DNA of 64,000 bases from DALYLB01 sp964468345 (GTDB lineage: Bacteria; Acidobacteriota; Blastocatellia; RBC074). The position numbers and the translations under genes were made by a program. Positions within the stretch are counted from its first letter, which is position 1, and every line of letters starts with the position of its first letter. Shown in pieces: positions 1 to 9,187 of the stretch. The stretch is from positions 1-64,000 of the forward strand of contig CAYXVZ010000003.1 of assembly GCA_964468345.1 (NCBI GenBank). The letters run 5' to 3'. Below the pieces are notes generated by a model. That model had not been told where the DNA came from, searched no databases, and was given only the letters and a program-made list of their open reading frames with translations.

Positions 1-75
1 GCCCCCTTGTCCCCTTGTCCCCTTGTCCCCTTGTCCCGAAGCCCCTTGTCCCGAAGCCCCTTGTCCCGAAGCCCC
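1..75. repeat. short tandem repeats, CCCCTTGT then 15-nt units
   Basis: The window opens with about four head-to-tail copies of the octamer CCCCTTGT, with TTGT recurring every 8 bases from base 7. Three copies of the 15-mer CCCCTTGTCCCGAAG follow. The array runs off the left edge, so its true length is unknown. It lies just past the 3' end of hemA. The complementary octamer ACAAGGGG recurs in the G/A-rich stretch near 52.37 kb, so this is a dispersed simple-repeat type. Confidence 0.8.
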
Positions 76-93
76 TCTCCTTCCCAACGTTCA

Positions 94-1383
<1,290 letters not shown>

Positions 1384-1396
1384 CGGTGTAAAACAA

Positions 1397-2233
1397 TTAA
1401 CTGAAGATGTGGTAGCCGCCCATTGCGCGCGCGCCGATCCAGGTCAGCATCACGACGACAAAACCGACGATCGACAATAGCGCCACGCGTCGTCCGCGCC
1501 ACCCGGCCGTCAGGCGGTAATGGATCAAAAACAAATAGACAATCCACGTCACCAGCGCCATGACCTCTTTCGGATCATTATGCCAATACCGGCCGTCCCG
1601 CTGATTATTCCAAAAAATTCCTGTCACCACGCCAAAGGTCAGCAGCACGAATCCGAGCGTTGCTGATCGATGACCCATTTCGTCGCAGGTTGTCAGCGCG
1701 GGCATTCGATCGAAGGCGCCGCCGAAATGCTTTGCTTTCAGTTCGCGCTCCTGAATCAGATACATTACGCCGCAGACGAACGTGACGATGAAGGCGGCAT
1801 AGGAAAAAATGACCAGCGTCACATGGACCGGAAAAATCACCTGCGTAAAGGTGTTCGCGGTGATTGCGCCTTCCAGAATGCGCGGCAAGGTTTGCTCCGT
1901 CACCGGCATCAACAGCGACACTAAGGTAAAGAGGAATACAAGGGGCAACACGAAGGTGGGGAGGGCGCGGGCGGAGTACCTGTAACTGAATACCAGGTAA
2001 TACGCGATGACGGCCCACGCAATGAAGGAACTGACTTCCTTCGGGCTGATAATCGGGAAGTGTCCCAGAATCTTCCAGTCCGAAAGGAGCGCCGCGGTGT
2101 GCGCCGCGAATCCACCCGTGATGGCGACTCGAAGCCAGCGGTTCGATCCGCCGGTTTTTGTGACAAGCAGGATGATGGAGTAGAACGCGCCCGCAAGATA
2201 CAACAGCAGCGCGATCACCAAAAGGATGTTCAT
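1397..2233 (-). CDS. ccsA: cytochrome c assembly protein, CcsA/HemX family
   Basis: A 278-residue polytopic membrane protein with about eight hydrophobic segments. It carries the tryptophan-rich heme-handling region GRYWHNDPKEVMALVTW, typical of CcsA/CcmC/HemX proteins. In the family these either deliver heme to apocytochrome c (system II, with CcsB/ResB) or modulate HemA stability (HemX). The immediate hemA neighbour fits both roles, and the sequence alone does not separate them. No ccsB is in the window. ATG at 2233 opens the first membrane helix. Confidence 0.88.
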   Translation of the reverse strand: MNILLVIALLLYLAGAFYSIILLVTKTGGSNRWLRVAITGGFAAHTAALLSDWKILGHFPIISPKEVSSFIAWAVIAYYLVFSYRYSARALPTFVLPLVFLFTLVSLLMPVTEQTLPRILEGAITANTFTQVIFPVHVTLVIFSYAAFIVTFVCGVMYLIQERELKAKHFGGAFDRMPALTTCDEMGHRSATLGFVLLTFGVVTGIFWNNQRDGRYWHNDPKEVMALVTWIVYLFLIHYRLTAGWRGRRVALLSIVGFVVVMLTWIGARAMGGYHIFS

Positions 2234-2336
2234 AAAAGATTCTCACGAGGCCAGGGCAATAATCCTTTCGATTCTAACATTTTATCTTCGGCGCCTGCCA
2301 GGGGGATGGGGGGCGCTTTCAAGGACCTTCTCGCGT

Positions 2337-2364
2337 TTGACTCGATGCAGTCTGCCGTTATAAT
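2337..2364 (+). promoter_or_regulatory. sigma-70-type promoter for the thiolase gene
   Basis: A -35 hexamer TTGACT (2337-2342) and a perfect -10 hexamer TATAAT (2359-2364) are separated by 16 bases. The ATG of the thiolase lies 58 bases past the -10 box. It sits in the 189-base divergent gap between ccsA and the thiolase and is one of the clearest promoters in the window. Confidence 0.7.
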
Positions 2365-2422
2365 TCGAATTCGAAATCCATCAGAACTCTCTGATCGATG
2401 TAGACAGGAGCGATTGAGTCAT

Positions 2423-3613
2423 ATGCCCCAATTTCTAAAAGAGACTGTAATTCTGAGCGCCGCGCGCACCGCAATCGGGAAATTTCAAGGAGCGCTCAAA
2501 TCATTTTCAGCGCCGCAACTGGGATCCATTGCAATTCGCGCCGCGGTCGAACGCGCCGGATTGGATGCTTCGGAAATCGACGAAGCGATCATGGGATGCG
2601 TTTTGTCGGCCGGGCTGGGACAGAATCCGGCCCGCCAGGCAGCATTGCACGCCGGGATACCGAATACGGTTTCCGCGTTCACCATCAACAAGGTCTGTGG
2701 TTCGGGATTGAAATCAGTGATGACCGCCAGCCAGTCCATTGCGGTCGGCGATAATGAGATCGTTGTTGCCGGCGGCATGGAGTCGATGACGAATGCGCCT
2801 TATTTGTTGACGAAGGCGCGCGAGGGATATCGGCTTGGAAACGGCGAGGTGATCGATGCCATGGTTCACGACGGACTCTGGTGCGCTTTTGACAAATGGC
2901 ATATGGGAGAAACCGGCGAAGTCGTCGCGGAAACCTATCAGATCAGCCGGGGACGGCAGGACGAGTACGCGCTGGAATCCCAGCGCAGGGCCGTGGCCGC
3001 CATTGAGTCCGGTCGCTTCCGCGATGAAATCTGCGCCGTGGAGATTCCGCAACGAAAAGGCCCGCCGCTCGTTTTCGACATCGATGAAGGCCCGCGCGCG
3101 GACTCGACTCTCGAATCGCTGGCGGCGCTCAAGCCGGCGTTTCGCAGCAACGGTACCGTGACCGCCGGCAATGCCTCGACGATCAATGATGGCGCGGCCG
3201 CCCTGATCGTTACTTCAATGGATTTTGCCCTGGATCGAAAGAAAACGCCGTTGGCGCGGATCGCCGGCCAGGCGTCCGCGGGCGTCGAACCGCGCATGGT
3301 TATGATGGCTCCGCTCGGAGCTGTCAAAAAAGTGGCGGCCAAAGTCGGCTGGAACCTCAAGGATGTCGATCTGTTTGAATTGAACGAGGCGTTTTCATCG
3401 CAAAGCGTCGCGCTGATCGAGCAACTCGAAATTGATCCGGCGCGCGTGAATGTCAATGGCGGCGCCGTTGCCCTGGGGCATCCGATCGGCGCGTCGGGCG
3501 CGCGGGTTCTGGTTACGCTCGTGCATGAAATGATCAAACGCGATGCAAAGCGAGGAATCGCAAGCCTGTGTCTCGGAGGCGGAAACGCCGTCGCATTGGC
3601 CGTGGAAAGATAG
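2423..3613 (+). CDS. acetyl-CoA C-acetyltransferase (thiolase)
   Basis: Condenses two acetyl-CoA to acetoacetyl-CoA, or runs the reverse thiolysis, in the cytosol. It has 396 residues, normal for the family. The acyl-accepting nucleophile is Cys92 in NKVCGSGLK. The thiolase signatures GGMESMTNAPYLL, NEAF, GHPIGASGAR (catalytic His) and CLGGGNA (second catalytic Cys) are all intact. ATG at 2423 is chosen although the frame is open to 2060: that extension would run back into ccsA, whereas AGGAG at 2405 and a strong promoter precede 2423. The gene stands alone, so its pathway (butanoate, PHB or mevalonate entry) cannot be told from context. Confidence 0.94.
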   Translation: MPQFLKETVILSAARTAIGKFQGALKSFSAPQLGSIAIRAAVERAGLDASEIDEAIMGCVLSAGLGQNPARQAALHAGIPNTVSAFTINKVCGSGLKSVMTASQSIAVGDNEIVVAGGMESMTNAPYLLTKAREGYRLGNGEVIDAMVHDGLWCAFDKWHMGETGEVVAETYQISRGRQDEYALESQRRAVAAIESGRFRDEICAVEIPQRKGPPLVFDIDEGPRADSTLESLAALKPAFRSNGTVTAGNASTINDGAAALIVTSMDFALDRKKTPLARIAGQASAGVEPRMVMMAPLGAVKKVAAKVGWNLKDVDLFELNEAFSSQSVALIEQLEIDPARVNVNGGAVALGHPIGASGARVLVTLVHEMIKRDAKRGIASLCLGGGNAVALAVER

Positions 3614-3711
3614 TCTGGAAAGACCTGACAGTTGACAGTAGATAGTTATAGATTGCCCTGGGAGCGAAGGTTCCCGACCCGTAGTTACGCAGTGTGAGTT
3701 TTTACCTGAAT

Positions 3712-4944
3712 ATGATCTTTTGCCAACGTTGCAAAAAAGCGAATCCGGCGGATGTAGAGCATTGTGAAGAGTGCGGCACCGTACTTTTGCTTATTTCACG
3801 ACCGCATGGTCCCTCGCCCGCGGATTCGATCGAAAACACCCTGGAAGAACACATCCTCGAACGAATCAGTTCGCTCGAATCGGCTGTGGCGCGCGCGAAC
3901 GAGCGTTTCGAACAATTGCTGGATCTCGCCCAACAACAGGCGACCGGCAGTTTTTATGATCACATGATGCTCGAAGCGCTGACCGAGATCCTGACCGAGA
4001 TGCGCGCCGTCAATCCGGATGAACTCGAACAGCGCTGGCGCAGCCGCGTTGCTCGTCATTATGAAGAGACCGTCGAACGCGAGCGCCTTGATGAACGCTG
4101 CGAGCAGATTATTTCTGCATATCGCGGCTCGGCCCGCGAGGACTTCAGCGATCTCGTCGAAGAGGGAACGCTTCTGATCACGGAAGGCCGCACCCGTCGC
4201 GGCCTGCGCATGCTCGAAAGCGCCCTGATGCTCGATGAGCACAATGCGGAATTGAGCTTCACGATCGGCGAATACTATTTTCACCTGAGCAAGTCGCTGG
4301 AATCGGCCGTCTATCTGCGCCGCGCCCTCGACGAACAGAGCGAGCATTTCGGCGCCCGCCTGTTGATGGGCCTGCTCAGCGGCGACGAGGGCGAGACCGA
4401 ATCCGCGAAAGTTCATCTGCAGCGGGCCCTGACGCTGGACGAAAGCTCCTTTGCGGCGCATTTCGGCCTCGGCCGATTGCTCGCCCGCGAGGGGAATTTC
4501 GACGATGCCCTGACGCATCTCAAACGCGCGCTGGCGCTCAATCCGACGCCCGAAATGCACTATCTCGTCGGGCGGGCCTATTGGGAGCAGGGCCGCGCCG
4601 AACAGGCATTCAAGCATATGCAGAAAGCGGTTCGCCTCGATCCGGACTTCGATGCCGCGCTCTATATCCTCGGCTTCATCTGCTGGCAGGAAAACCGCAC
4701 CGCCGAAGCGCGCGAACATTTCCGCGCCGCCTATGAGATCAACCCGCAGGAGGCTGACTATCGCGCCGCCGTTGCCGCCCGCGCCGGGGATAAAATTCCC
4801 ATGCCGCCGGCGCTCGGCCTGTCCAATATCTTCACGCGCCGGAAATCGAAGGTCAGCGAACTGCGCTTCGTCGAACTGCTCTGGCGCGATCTGAACGCAT
4901 TCTCCATTTCACCGGCACAATTGCGAAAGTCTCCCCGAAAATAG
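3712..4944 (+). CDS. zinc-ribbon TPR protein
   Basis: A 410-residue soluble protein of unknown specific function. It starts with a four-Cys zinc ribbon (CQRCKKAN... CEECG, residues about 4-22). A charged, probably coiled helical region follows to about residue 140, then roughly six tetratricopeptide repeats (about 150-370) with typical units such as AEQAFKHMQKAVRLDP. TPR arrays mediate protein-protein contacts. ATG at 3712 places the zinc ribbon at the extreme N-terminus, as is usual; a GTG at 3694 is also in frame, and neither has a good ribosome binding site. The next gene, recA, is over 300 bases away. Confidence 0.8.
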   Translation: MIFCQRCKKANPADVEHCEECGTVLLLISRPHGPSPADSIENTLEEHILERISSLESAVARANERFEQLLDLAQQQATGSFYDHMMLEALTEILTEMRAVNPDELEQRWRSRVARHYEETVERERLDERCEQIISAYRGSAREDFSDLVEEGTLLITEGRTRRGLRMLESALMLDEHNAELSFTIGEYYFHLSKSLESAVYLRRALDEQSEHFGARLLMGLLSGDEGETESAKVHLQRALTLDESSFAAHFGLGRLLAREGNFDDALTHLKRALALNPTPEMHYLVGRAYWEQGRAEQAFKHMQKAVRLDPDFDAALYILGFICWQENRTAEAREHFRAAYEINPQEADYRAAVAARAGDKIPMPPALGLSNIFTRRKSKVSELRFVELLWRDLNAFSISPAQLRKSPRK

Positions 4945-4967
4945 GGACAGACTTTTTCGCCACCAAC

Positions 4968-4996
4968 CTCCCCCGGAAATCCTGTTTCCGGGGGAG
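4968..4996. terminator. 12-bp hairpin after the TPR gene
   Basis: A perfect 12-bp inverted repeat (4968-4979 and 4985-4996) has a 5-base loop TCCTG and lies 24 bases past the TPR stop codon. There is no T tract, so it is a weak or Rho-assisted terminator or a REP-type element. Just before it the sequence reads AGGGACAGACTTTTT (4944-4958), a wording often seen in RAYT-type REP elements of other bacteria. Confidence 0.45.
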
Positions 4997-5292
4997 AGGC
5001 TTCCCAAAGCTTCTCCCGCTCATGTTATACTTCGATTGTTCAGCCCGAACATGAATGGATTAGTAAACGTCGACGGTCTTCACCCTACTTCTGTATAGCC
5101 GTGGTGCACTACCCGGCGGAATTCTATCGCTTCCCGGCGATTCCGCTGGAAAAGGTGAGCCGAAAGGCTCTATCGCAGCGTCCTGTCTGAAAGCGTCACC
5201 GGTTGGTCCTCGCGTGGACAAATCGGATCGCGGGCCGCATTTTCAGGCGATCAACAACCAGTCTGTAGTGAGAACAAGAAGAGCAAACATCT
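4997..5292 (+). promoter_or_regulatory. recA leader region with LexA-like dyad
   Basis: About 300 non-coding bases precede recA. A -10-like TATACT lies at 5026-5031. Overlapping its downstream side is the dyad GTTC-N5-GAAC at 5038-5050. SOS operators in several phyla are built from GTTC/GAAC half-sites, so this is a plausible LexA site, but the Acidobacteriota consensus is not known to me and no good -35 box is seen. The rest of the leader (5051-5292) has no convincing open frame. Confidence 0.35.
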
Positions 5293-6369
5293 ATGGCAAT
5301 TGAAAAAAGTGAAAAGGCAAAAGCGGTCGAAGCGGCCCTGCTCAATATAGAAAAACAGTTCGGCAAGGGCGCGATCATGCGGCTCGGAGAACAACGAGTC
5401 GAGGACGTGCCGATCATTTCGACTTCCAGTATCGGGGTGGATGCCGCGATCGGCATCGGCGGATTTCCGCGGGGCCGCATTATCGAAATCTACGGACCTG
5501 AAAGCTCCGGAAAAACCACGCTCGCTCTCCATACCGTGGCAGAGGCGCAAAAGGCGGGCGGCATCGCCGCCTACATCGACGCCGAGCACGCGATGGATGC
5601 GAAATATGCGGAAAAACTGGGCGTTAACATCAACGACCTGTTCATTTCGCAGCCTGATTCCGGCGAACAGGCGCTGGAAATCTGCGAATCGCTGGTCCGG
5701 TCGAACGCGGTGGATATTCTCGTGATCGACTCGGTTGCGGCGCTTACGCCCAAGGCGGAACTCGAAGGAGATATGGGCGACAGCCTGCCGGGCTTGCAGG
5801 CGCGGCTGATGTCCCAGGCTCTGCGCAAACTCACGGCCGTGGTTGGCCGGTCGAATACCTGTCTGATCTTCATCAACCAGATCCGCGAAAAGATCGGCGT
5901 CATGTTCGGTTCGCCGGAAACGACCACCGGCGGGCGCGCGCTGAAGTTTTACTCCACCGTCCGTGTCGATATCCGCCGCATCACTTCCATCAAGGATGGC
6001 GAGAACGTCGTCGGCAATCGAACCAAGGTCAAAGTCGTCAAAAACAAGATGGCGCCGCCCTTTCGAGAAGCGGAATTCGACATCATGTACGGCGAGGGAA
6101 TTTCCAAATACGGAGAGATCGTCGACATCGGCGTCGAACACCGAATCGTGGACAAATCCGGCGCCTGGTTTTCATATAAAGGCGAACGTTTGGGGCAGGG
6201 CCGCGAGAATGCGAAGAACGCCCTGCGCGATAACAAGGAACTCTGCGCCCGGATCGAAAACGAAGTTCGCGCCGCGCTCGGCATCGGCAAGCCGCAAGCC
6301 GCCGCCGCCGCCGCCCCGGCGGCTCCTGCCGCTCCCGCAGGGAAAAAGGCGAAATCAGCAGACGAATAA
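5293..6369 (+). CDS. recA: recombinase RecA
   Basis: The cytosolic ATP-dependent strand-exchange protein of homologous recombination and co-protease of the SOS response. It is 358 residues, standard length. Visible are the Walker A motif GPESSGKTT (about residues 65-73), Walker B in VDILVIDSVAAL, the LexA/DNA-binding loop GVMFGSPETTTGG, and NQIREKIGVM. The C-terminal tail is Ala/Pro-rich (PQAAAAAAPAAPAAPAGKK), longer and less acidic than in E. coli. The ATG has AAGAAGAG upstream. A strong terminator hairpin follows 9 bases after the stop, so recA is probably monocistronic. Confidence 0.98.
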   Translation: MAIEKSEKAKAVEAALLNIEKQFGKGAIMRLGEQRVEDVPIISTSSIGVDAAIGIGGFPRGRIIEIYGPESSGKTTLALHTVAEAQKAGGIAAYIDAEHAMDAKYAEKLGVNINDLFISQPDSGEQALEICESLVRSNAVDILVIDSVAALTPKAELEGDMGDSLPGLQARLMSQALRKLTAVVGRSNTCLIFINQIREKIGVMFGSPETTTGGRALKFYSTVRVDIRRITSIKDGENVVGNRTKVKVVKNKMAPPFREAEFDIMYGEGISKYGEIVDIGVEHRIVDKSGAWFSYKGERLGQGRENAKNALRDNKELCARIENEVRAALGIGKPQAAAAAAPAAPAAPAGKKAKSADE

Positions 6370-6378
6370 TCAAGACCT

Positions 6379-6420
6379 TTCGTAGTCCCGGCTTGAGAGC
6401 CGGGACTACGAACTTTATTT
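6379..6420 (+). terminator. Rho-independent terminator of recA
   Basis: A perfect 15-bp stem (6379-6393 with 6398-6412), a TGAG loop and a downstream CTTTATTTTT tract form a classic intrinsic terminator. It ends only 3 bases before the selD ATG at 6423. It therefore separates selD from recA, and it would also occupy the selD translation initiation region in any readthrough transcript. Confidence 0.85.
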
Positions 6421-6422
6421 TT

Positions 6423-7460
6423 ATGGCAAAACGACTGACACAGATGGTGGATTGCGCAGGTTGAGCGGCCAAGCTCTCACCGAGCGTGCTTGCCCAGGTT
6501 CTGGGCAGTCTACCGAAACAAACCAAAGACCCGAATCTGCTGGTTGGCTTCGATACGGCGGATGATGCCGCAGTGTATCGACTGCGCGAGGATCTGGCGA
6601 TCGTGCAGACGGTCGATTTCTTCACGCCGATTGTGGATGATCCCTTCGATTTCGGGCGCATCGCGGCGCTCAACTCCATCAACGATGTCTGGGCGATGGG
6701 CGGAACGCCGATCACCGCGATGGCCATCACATGCTTTCCGAAAAAGGGAGTCGATTATTCGATTCTCGCGGAGATCATGCGAGGGGGCTTGTCGGTGCTG
6801 CAGGAAAACGGCGTCGCGCTGGTTGGCGGTCACAGCGTGGACAGTGAGCAGATCATGTTCGGGTATTCAGTCACGGGCGTGATTCATCCGGAGGAAGTCG
6901 CGGCCAACGCAGGGGCGCGGCCCGGAGATGACTTGATATTGACGAAGCCCATCGGGACCGGCGTGATTTCGACGGGTGTCAAGTTCGGGAAGGCCGATGC
7001 CCAGACGGCGGCGGCTTCGCTAACGACGATGCTTACCTCCGGACGAAAGGCCGCCGAGGCCATGCGCGAATTCGGCGTTCGCGGCGCCACGGATATTACA
7101 GGCTTCGGACTGCTCGGGCATACCTGGGAATTGGCGCGCGGCAGCCGGGTCACGGTGGAGATCGTCGCGACCCGCGTTCCTCTCATTCATGGTGCAATGG
7201 AGATGGCCCGCAAAAAAATGTTCACTAAGGGCGACAAGGTGAATCGGGATTATGTCGGCGAGGACATTCTGATCGATTCGGATATCAGCAAGGAATTGAC
7301 CAGCCTGCTTTATGATCCGCAGACCGCCGGCGGAATGTTGATCGCCGTTCCGCATGACCGCTCGGAAGCCCTGCTGGCAAGGCTTCGCGAGACTTATTCC
7401 GAAGCGACAATCATCGGACGCGTGAATGAATTCACCGGCCGCTCTCTTGTCGTAATTTAA
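6423..7460 (+). CDS. selD: selenide, water dikinase (selenoprotein, Sec14)
   Basis: Makes selenophosphate from selenide and ATP, the selenium donor for Sec-tRNA and selenouridine. An uninterrupted frame exists only from the GTG at 6486. Upstream in the same frame, from ATG 6423, the sequence reads M-A-K-R-L-T-Q-M-V-D-C-A-G-[TGA]-A-A-K-L-S. This is the SelD N-terminus with the TGA (6462-6464) at the catalytic Cys/Sec position, giving 345 residues, the family norm. The Gly-rich and ATP-binding parts follow (DDAAVYRL, NDVWAMGGTP, VGGHSVDSEQIMFGYSVTG, ATDITGFGLLGHTWELA, DPQTAGGML). A SECIS-like hairpin follows the UGA. There is no Shine-Dalgarno before 6423, because a terminator hairpin sits there. 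The expected product is a selenoprotein that helps make its own cofactor. Confidence 0.93.
6491..6507 (+). promoter_or_regulatory. bacterial SECIS-like hairpin in selD
   Basis: TGCCCAG (6491-6497) pairs perfectly with CTGGGCA (6501-6507) around an apical GTT, or equivalently a GGTTC loop on a 6-bp stem. The apical G lies about 33 bases after the UGA at 6462-6464. Bacterial SelB-binding elements carry a GGU-type apical loop at roughly this distance inside the coding region, and both features match. Confidence 0.75.
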
Positions 7461-7552
7461 ATCGGCACAGGCTCGAAGAAAAGAAACCACGGAAAAACGA
7501 AGAGCACGAAGTGAAGAAAGAAGTTTGTTTATGCGCCTTTCTTCGTATTCTT
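7461..7552. repeat. degenerate CACGAAG-type inverted repeat
   Basis: After selD the sequence contains ACGAAGAGCACGAAGTGAAGAAAG (in pieces: ACGAAGAG, CACGAAG, TGAAGAAAG). The loosely complementary CTTTCTTCGTATTCTTCG (7537-7554) follows. It is an imperfect member of the dispersed CACGAAG family seen also near 15.55, 26.46, 29.94, 46.02 and 59.75 kb. No coding potential was seen. Confidence 0.5.
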
Positions 7553-7585
7553 CGCGATAATTTCGAACCATTTCTTGAAATGCAG

Positions 7586-7631
7586 AGAAGGCAGGACAGC
7601 CTTTCCAGAGCTGTTCTGCCTTCTTGTTTTT
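7586..7631 (+). terminator. Rho-independent terminator after selD
   Basis: A 15-bp stem (7586-7600 with 7610-7624, one G-T pair) has a 9-base loop and is followed by TGTTTTT. It lies 126 bases past the selD stop and 126 bases before the flavoprotein start, so it ends the selD transcript. Confidence 0.8.
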
Positions 7632-7756
7632 GGAAATATTTCCGCGAGTTGGACGCATATATGTACGGGCGAAATGAAGATTTATCCTGATCTGGTCCGG
7701 ACTTTGCATAGATGAAGCGTGTCAATGGGGGGGCCATTGCATACCTGGAGATGAGT

Positions 7757-9139
7757 ATGAACGAGCGGGATTACAAAGCGATTGTCATTGGCACGGGGCA
7801 GGGCGGCAAACCGCTGGCGCTGGCATTGGCCAGGGCGGGTTGGAAGACGGCCGTCATCGAGCGGAAAGATGTCGGGGGAACCTGTGTGAATGTGGGGTGC
7901 ACGCCGACGAAGACAATGGTCGCGAGCGCCCGCGTGGCCTATCTCGCGCGCAGAGCCGCGGATTATGGCATTCGGACCGGCGAGATCGGCGTCGATCTCG
8001 GCAAGGTTCGCGAACGGAAACAAGCCATCGTCGACAGCTTTCGCGATGGAGGCCGGCGATCCCTCGAACAAACCGGGAATCTCACGCTCGTGTTTGGTGA
8101 AGCCCGGTTCACAGGGCCGAATTCGATTCGCGTCAAAGTGCAGGATGGATCCACGCGTGAGCTGAATGCCCCACACATTTTTATCAATGCCGGTTGCCGT
8201 CCGGCGACGCCTCGCGTTGAGGGCATCGAGACCGTGACGGTGCTCGATTCGACTTCGATTATGGACCTGACCGAAGTGCCCGAGCATCTGCTGATTCTCG
8301 GCGGCGGATACATCGGACTGGAATTCGGGCAGATGTTTCGCCGCTTCGGCAGCCGCGTGACGATCGTTCAACGCGGGCCGCAACTGCTTGGCCGCGAAGA
8401 CGCGGATGTCGCGGAGGCCGTGGCTGCAATCCTTCGCGAAGACGGGATCGAGATCCTGCTTAACGCGATGCCGCAACGGATTGAAAAACGCGATGGCGGC
8501 CGGATTCAGATGACGATTCAAACGAGTGAAGGCAATCGGACCATCGAGGGAACGCATCTGCTGGCGGCTGCGGGACGCACGCCGAATACGGAATCGCTAG
8601 CCCTCGCAGAAGCCGGAATCGAAACCGACAAGCTTGGCTTCATTCGCGTCAACAATTGTCTTGAAACCAATGTCCCCGGCGTGTACGCGCTCGGAGATAT
8701 CAAGGGCGGTCCGCAGTTCACGCATATCTCGTATGATGATTTTCGTATCCTGCGCGCGAACCTGCTCGAAAACGGAAAGGCGACCATCGAGGATCGATAT
8801 GTGCCATATACCGTGTATATCGATCCGCAACTCGGCCGCCTGGGCCTGAGCGAAGCGGAGGCCAGAGAAAGAGGCTTGCCAATCAAAATTGCGAAAATGC
8901 CGATGAATTATGTGGCGCGCGCATTGGAAGTCGATGAAAGCCGGGGCTTCATGAAAGTCGTTCTCGATGCGAAGACCGATCGCATTCTGGGCTGCGCCAT
9001 GCTCGGGATCGAAGGCGGCGAACTGATGTCGATGATTCAAATCGCAATGATGGGGGGCGTGACGGCCGCCGTCCTGCGTGAAGCGACATTCGCGCATCCG
9101 ACCCTGGCGGAATCCTTGAACAATCTTTTCAATACTTGA
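7757..9139 (+). CDS. mercuric-reductase-like FAD/NAD(P) disulfide oxidoreductase
   Basis: A 460-residue class I pyridine nucleotide-disulfide oxidoreductase. In order: the FAD Rossmann motif (VIGTGQGGKPLALALARAGW), the redox-active disulfide Cys43/Cys48 in GGTCVNVGCTPTK, the NAD(P) motif LILGGGYIGLEFGQMF, the second FAD motif VYALGDI, and a dimerization domain ending in the His-Pro motif FAHPTLAE. It has no N-terminal metal-binding domain and no C-terminal vicinal Cys pair, so it is probably not a true mercuric reductase; the substrate is unknown. GGAG at 7747 favours ATG 7757 over 7751 or 7712. EgtB lies 48 bases downstream and is probably co-transcribed. Confidence 0.87.
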   Translation: MNERDYKAIVIGTGQGGKPLALALARAGWKTAVIERKDVGGTCVNVGCTPTKTMVASARVAYLARRAADYGIRTGEIGVDLGKVRERKQAIVDSFRDGGRRSLEQTGNLTLVFGEARFTGPNSIRVKVQDGSTRELNAPHIFINAGCRPATPRVEGIETVTVLDSTSIMDLTEVPEHLLILGGGYIGLEFGQMFRRFGSRVTIVQRGPQLLGREDADVAEAVAAILREDGIEILLNAMPQRIEKRDGGRIQMTIQTSEGNRTIEGTHLLAAAGRTPNTESLALAEAGIETDKLGFIRVNNCLETNVPGVYALGDIKGGPQFTHISYDDFRILRANLLENGKATIEDRYVPYTVYIDPQLGRLGLSEAEARERGLPIKIAKMPMNYVARALEVDESRGFMKVVLDAKTDRILGCAMLGIEGGELMSMIQIAMMGGVTAAVLREATFAHPTLAESLNNLFNT

Positions 9140-9187
9140 CGCCGGAAGGGAAACACGGAAAGGCCATTTCCAGGGAGAAATTTTTGT

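Noticed and set aside
2060..3613. 517-residue form of the thiolase
   Set aside because: The added N-terminus would overlap ccsA and lies upstream of the promoter at 2337-2364; the family N-terminus begins at 2423.
6462..6464. selD as a pseudogene with a nonsense codon
   Set aside because: The stop is TGA at the exact catalytic position, the frame is intact on both sides and a SECIS-like hairpin follows; recoding explains it better.
7757..9139. Mercury resistance (merA) locus
   Set aside because: The protein lacks the N-terminal metal domain and the C-terminal Cys pair, and no merR, merT or merP is nearby.
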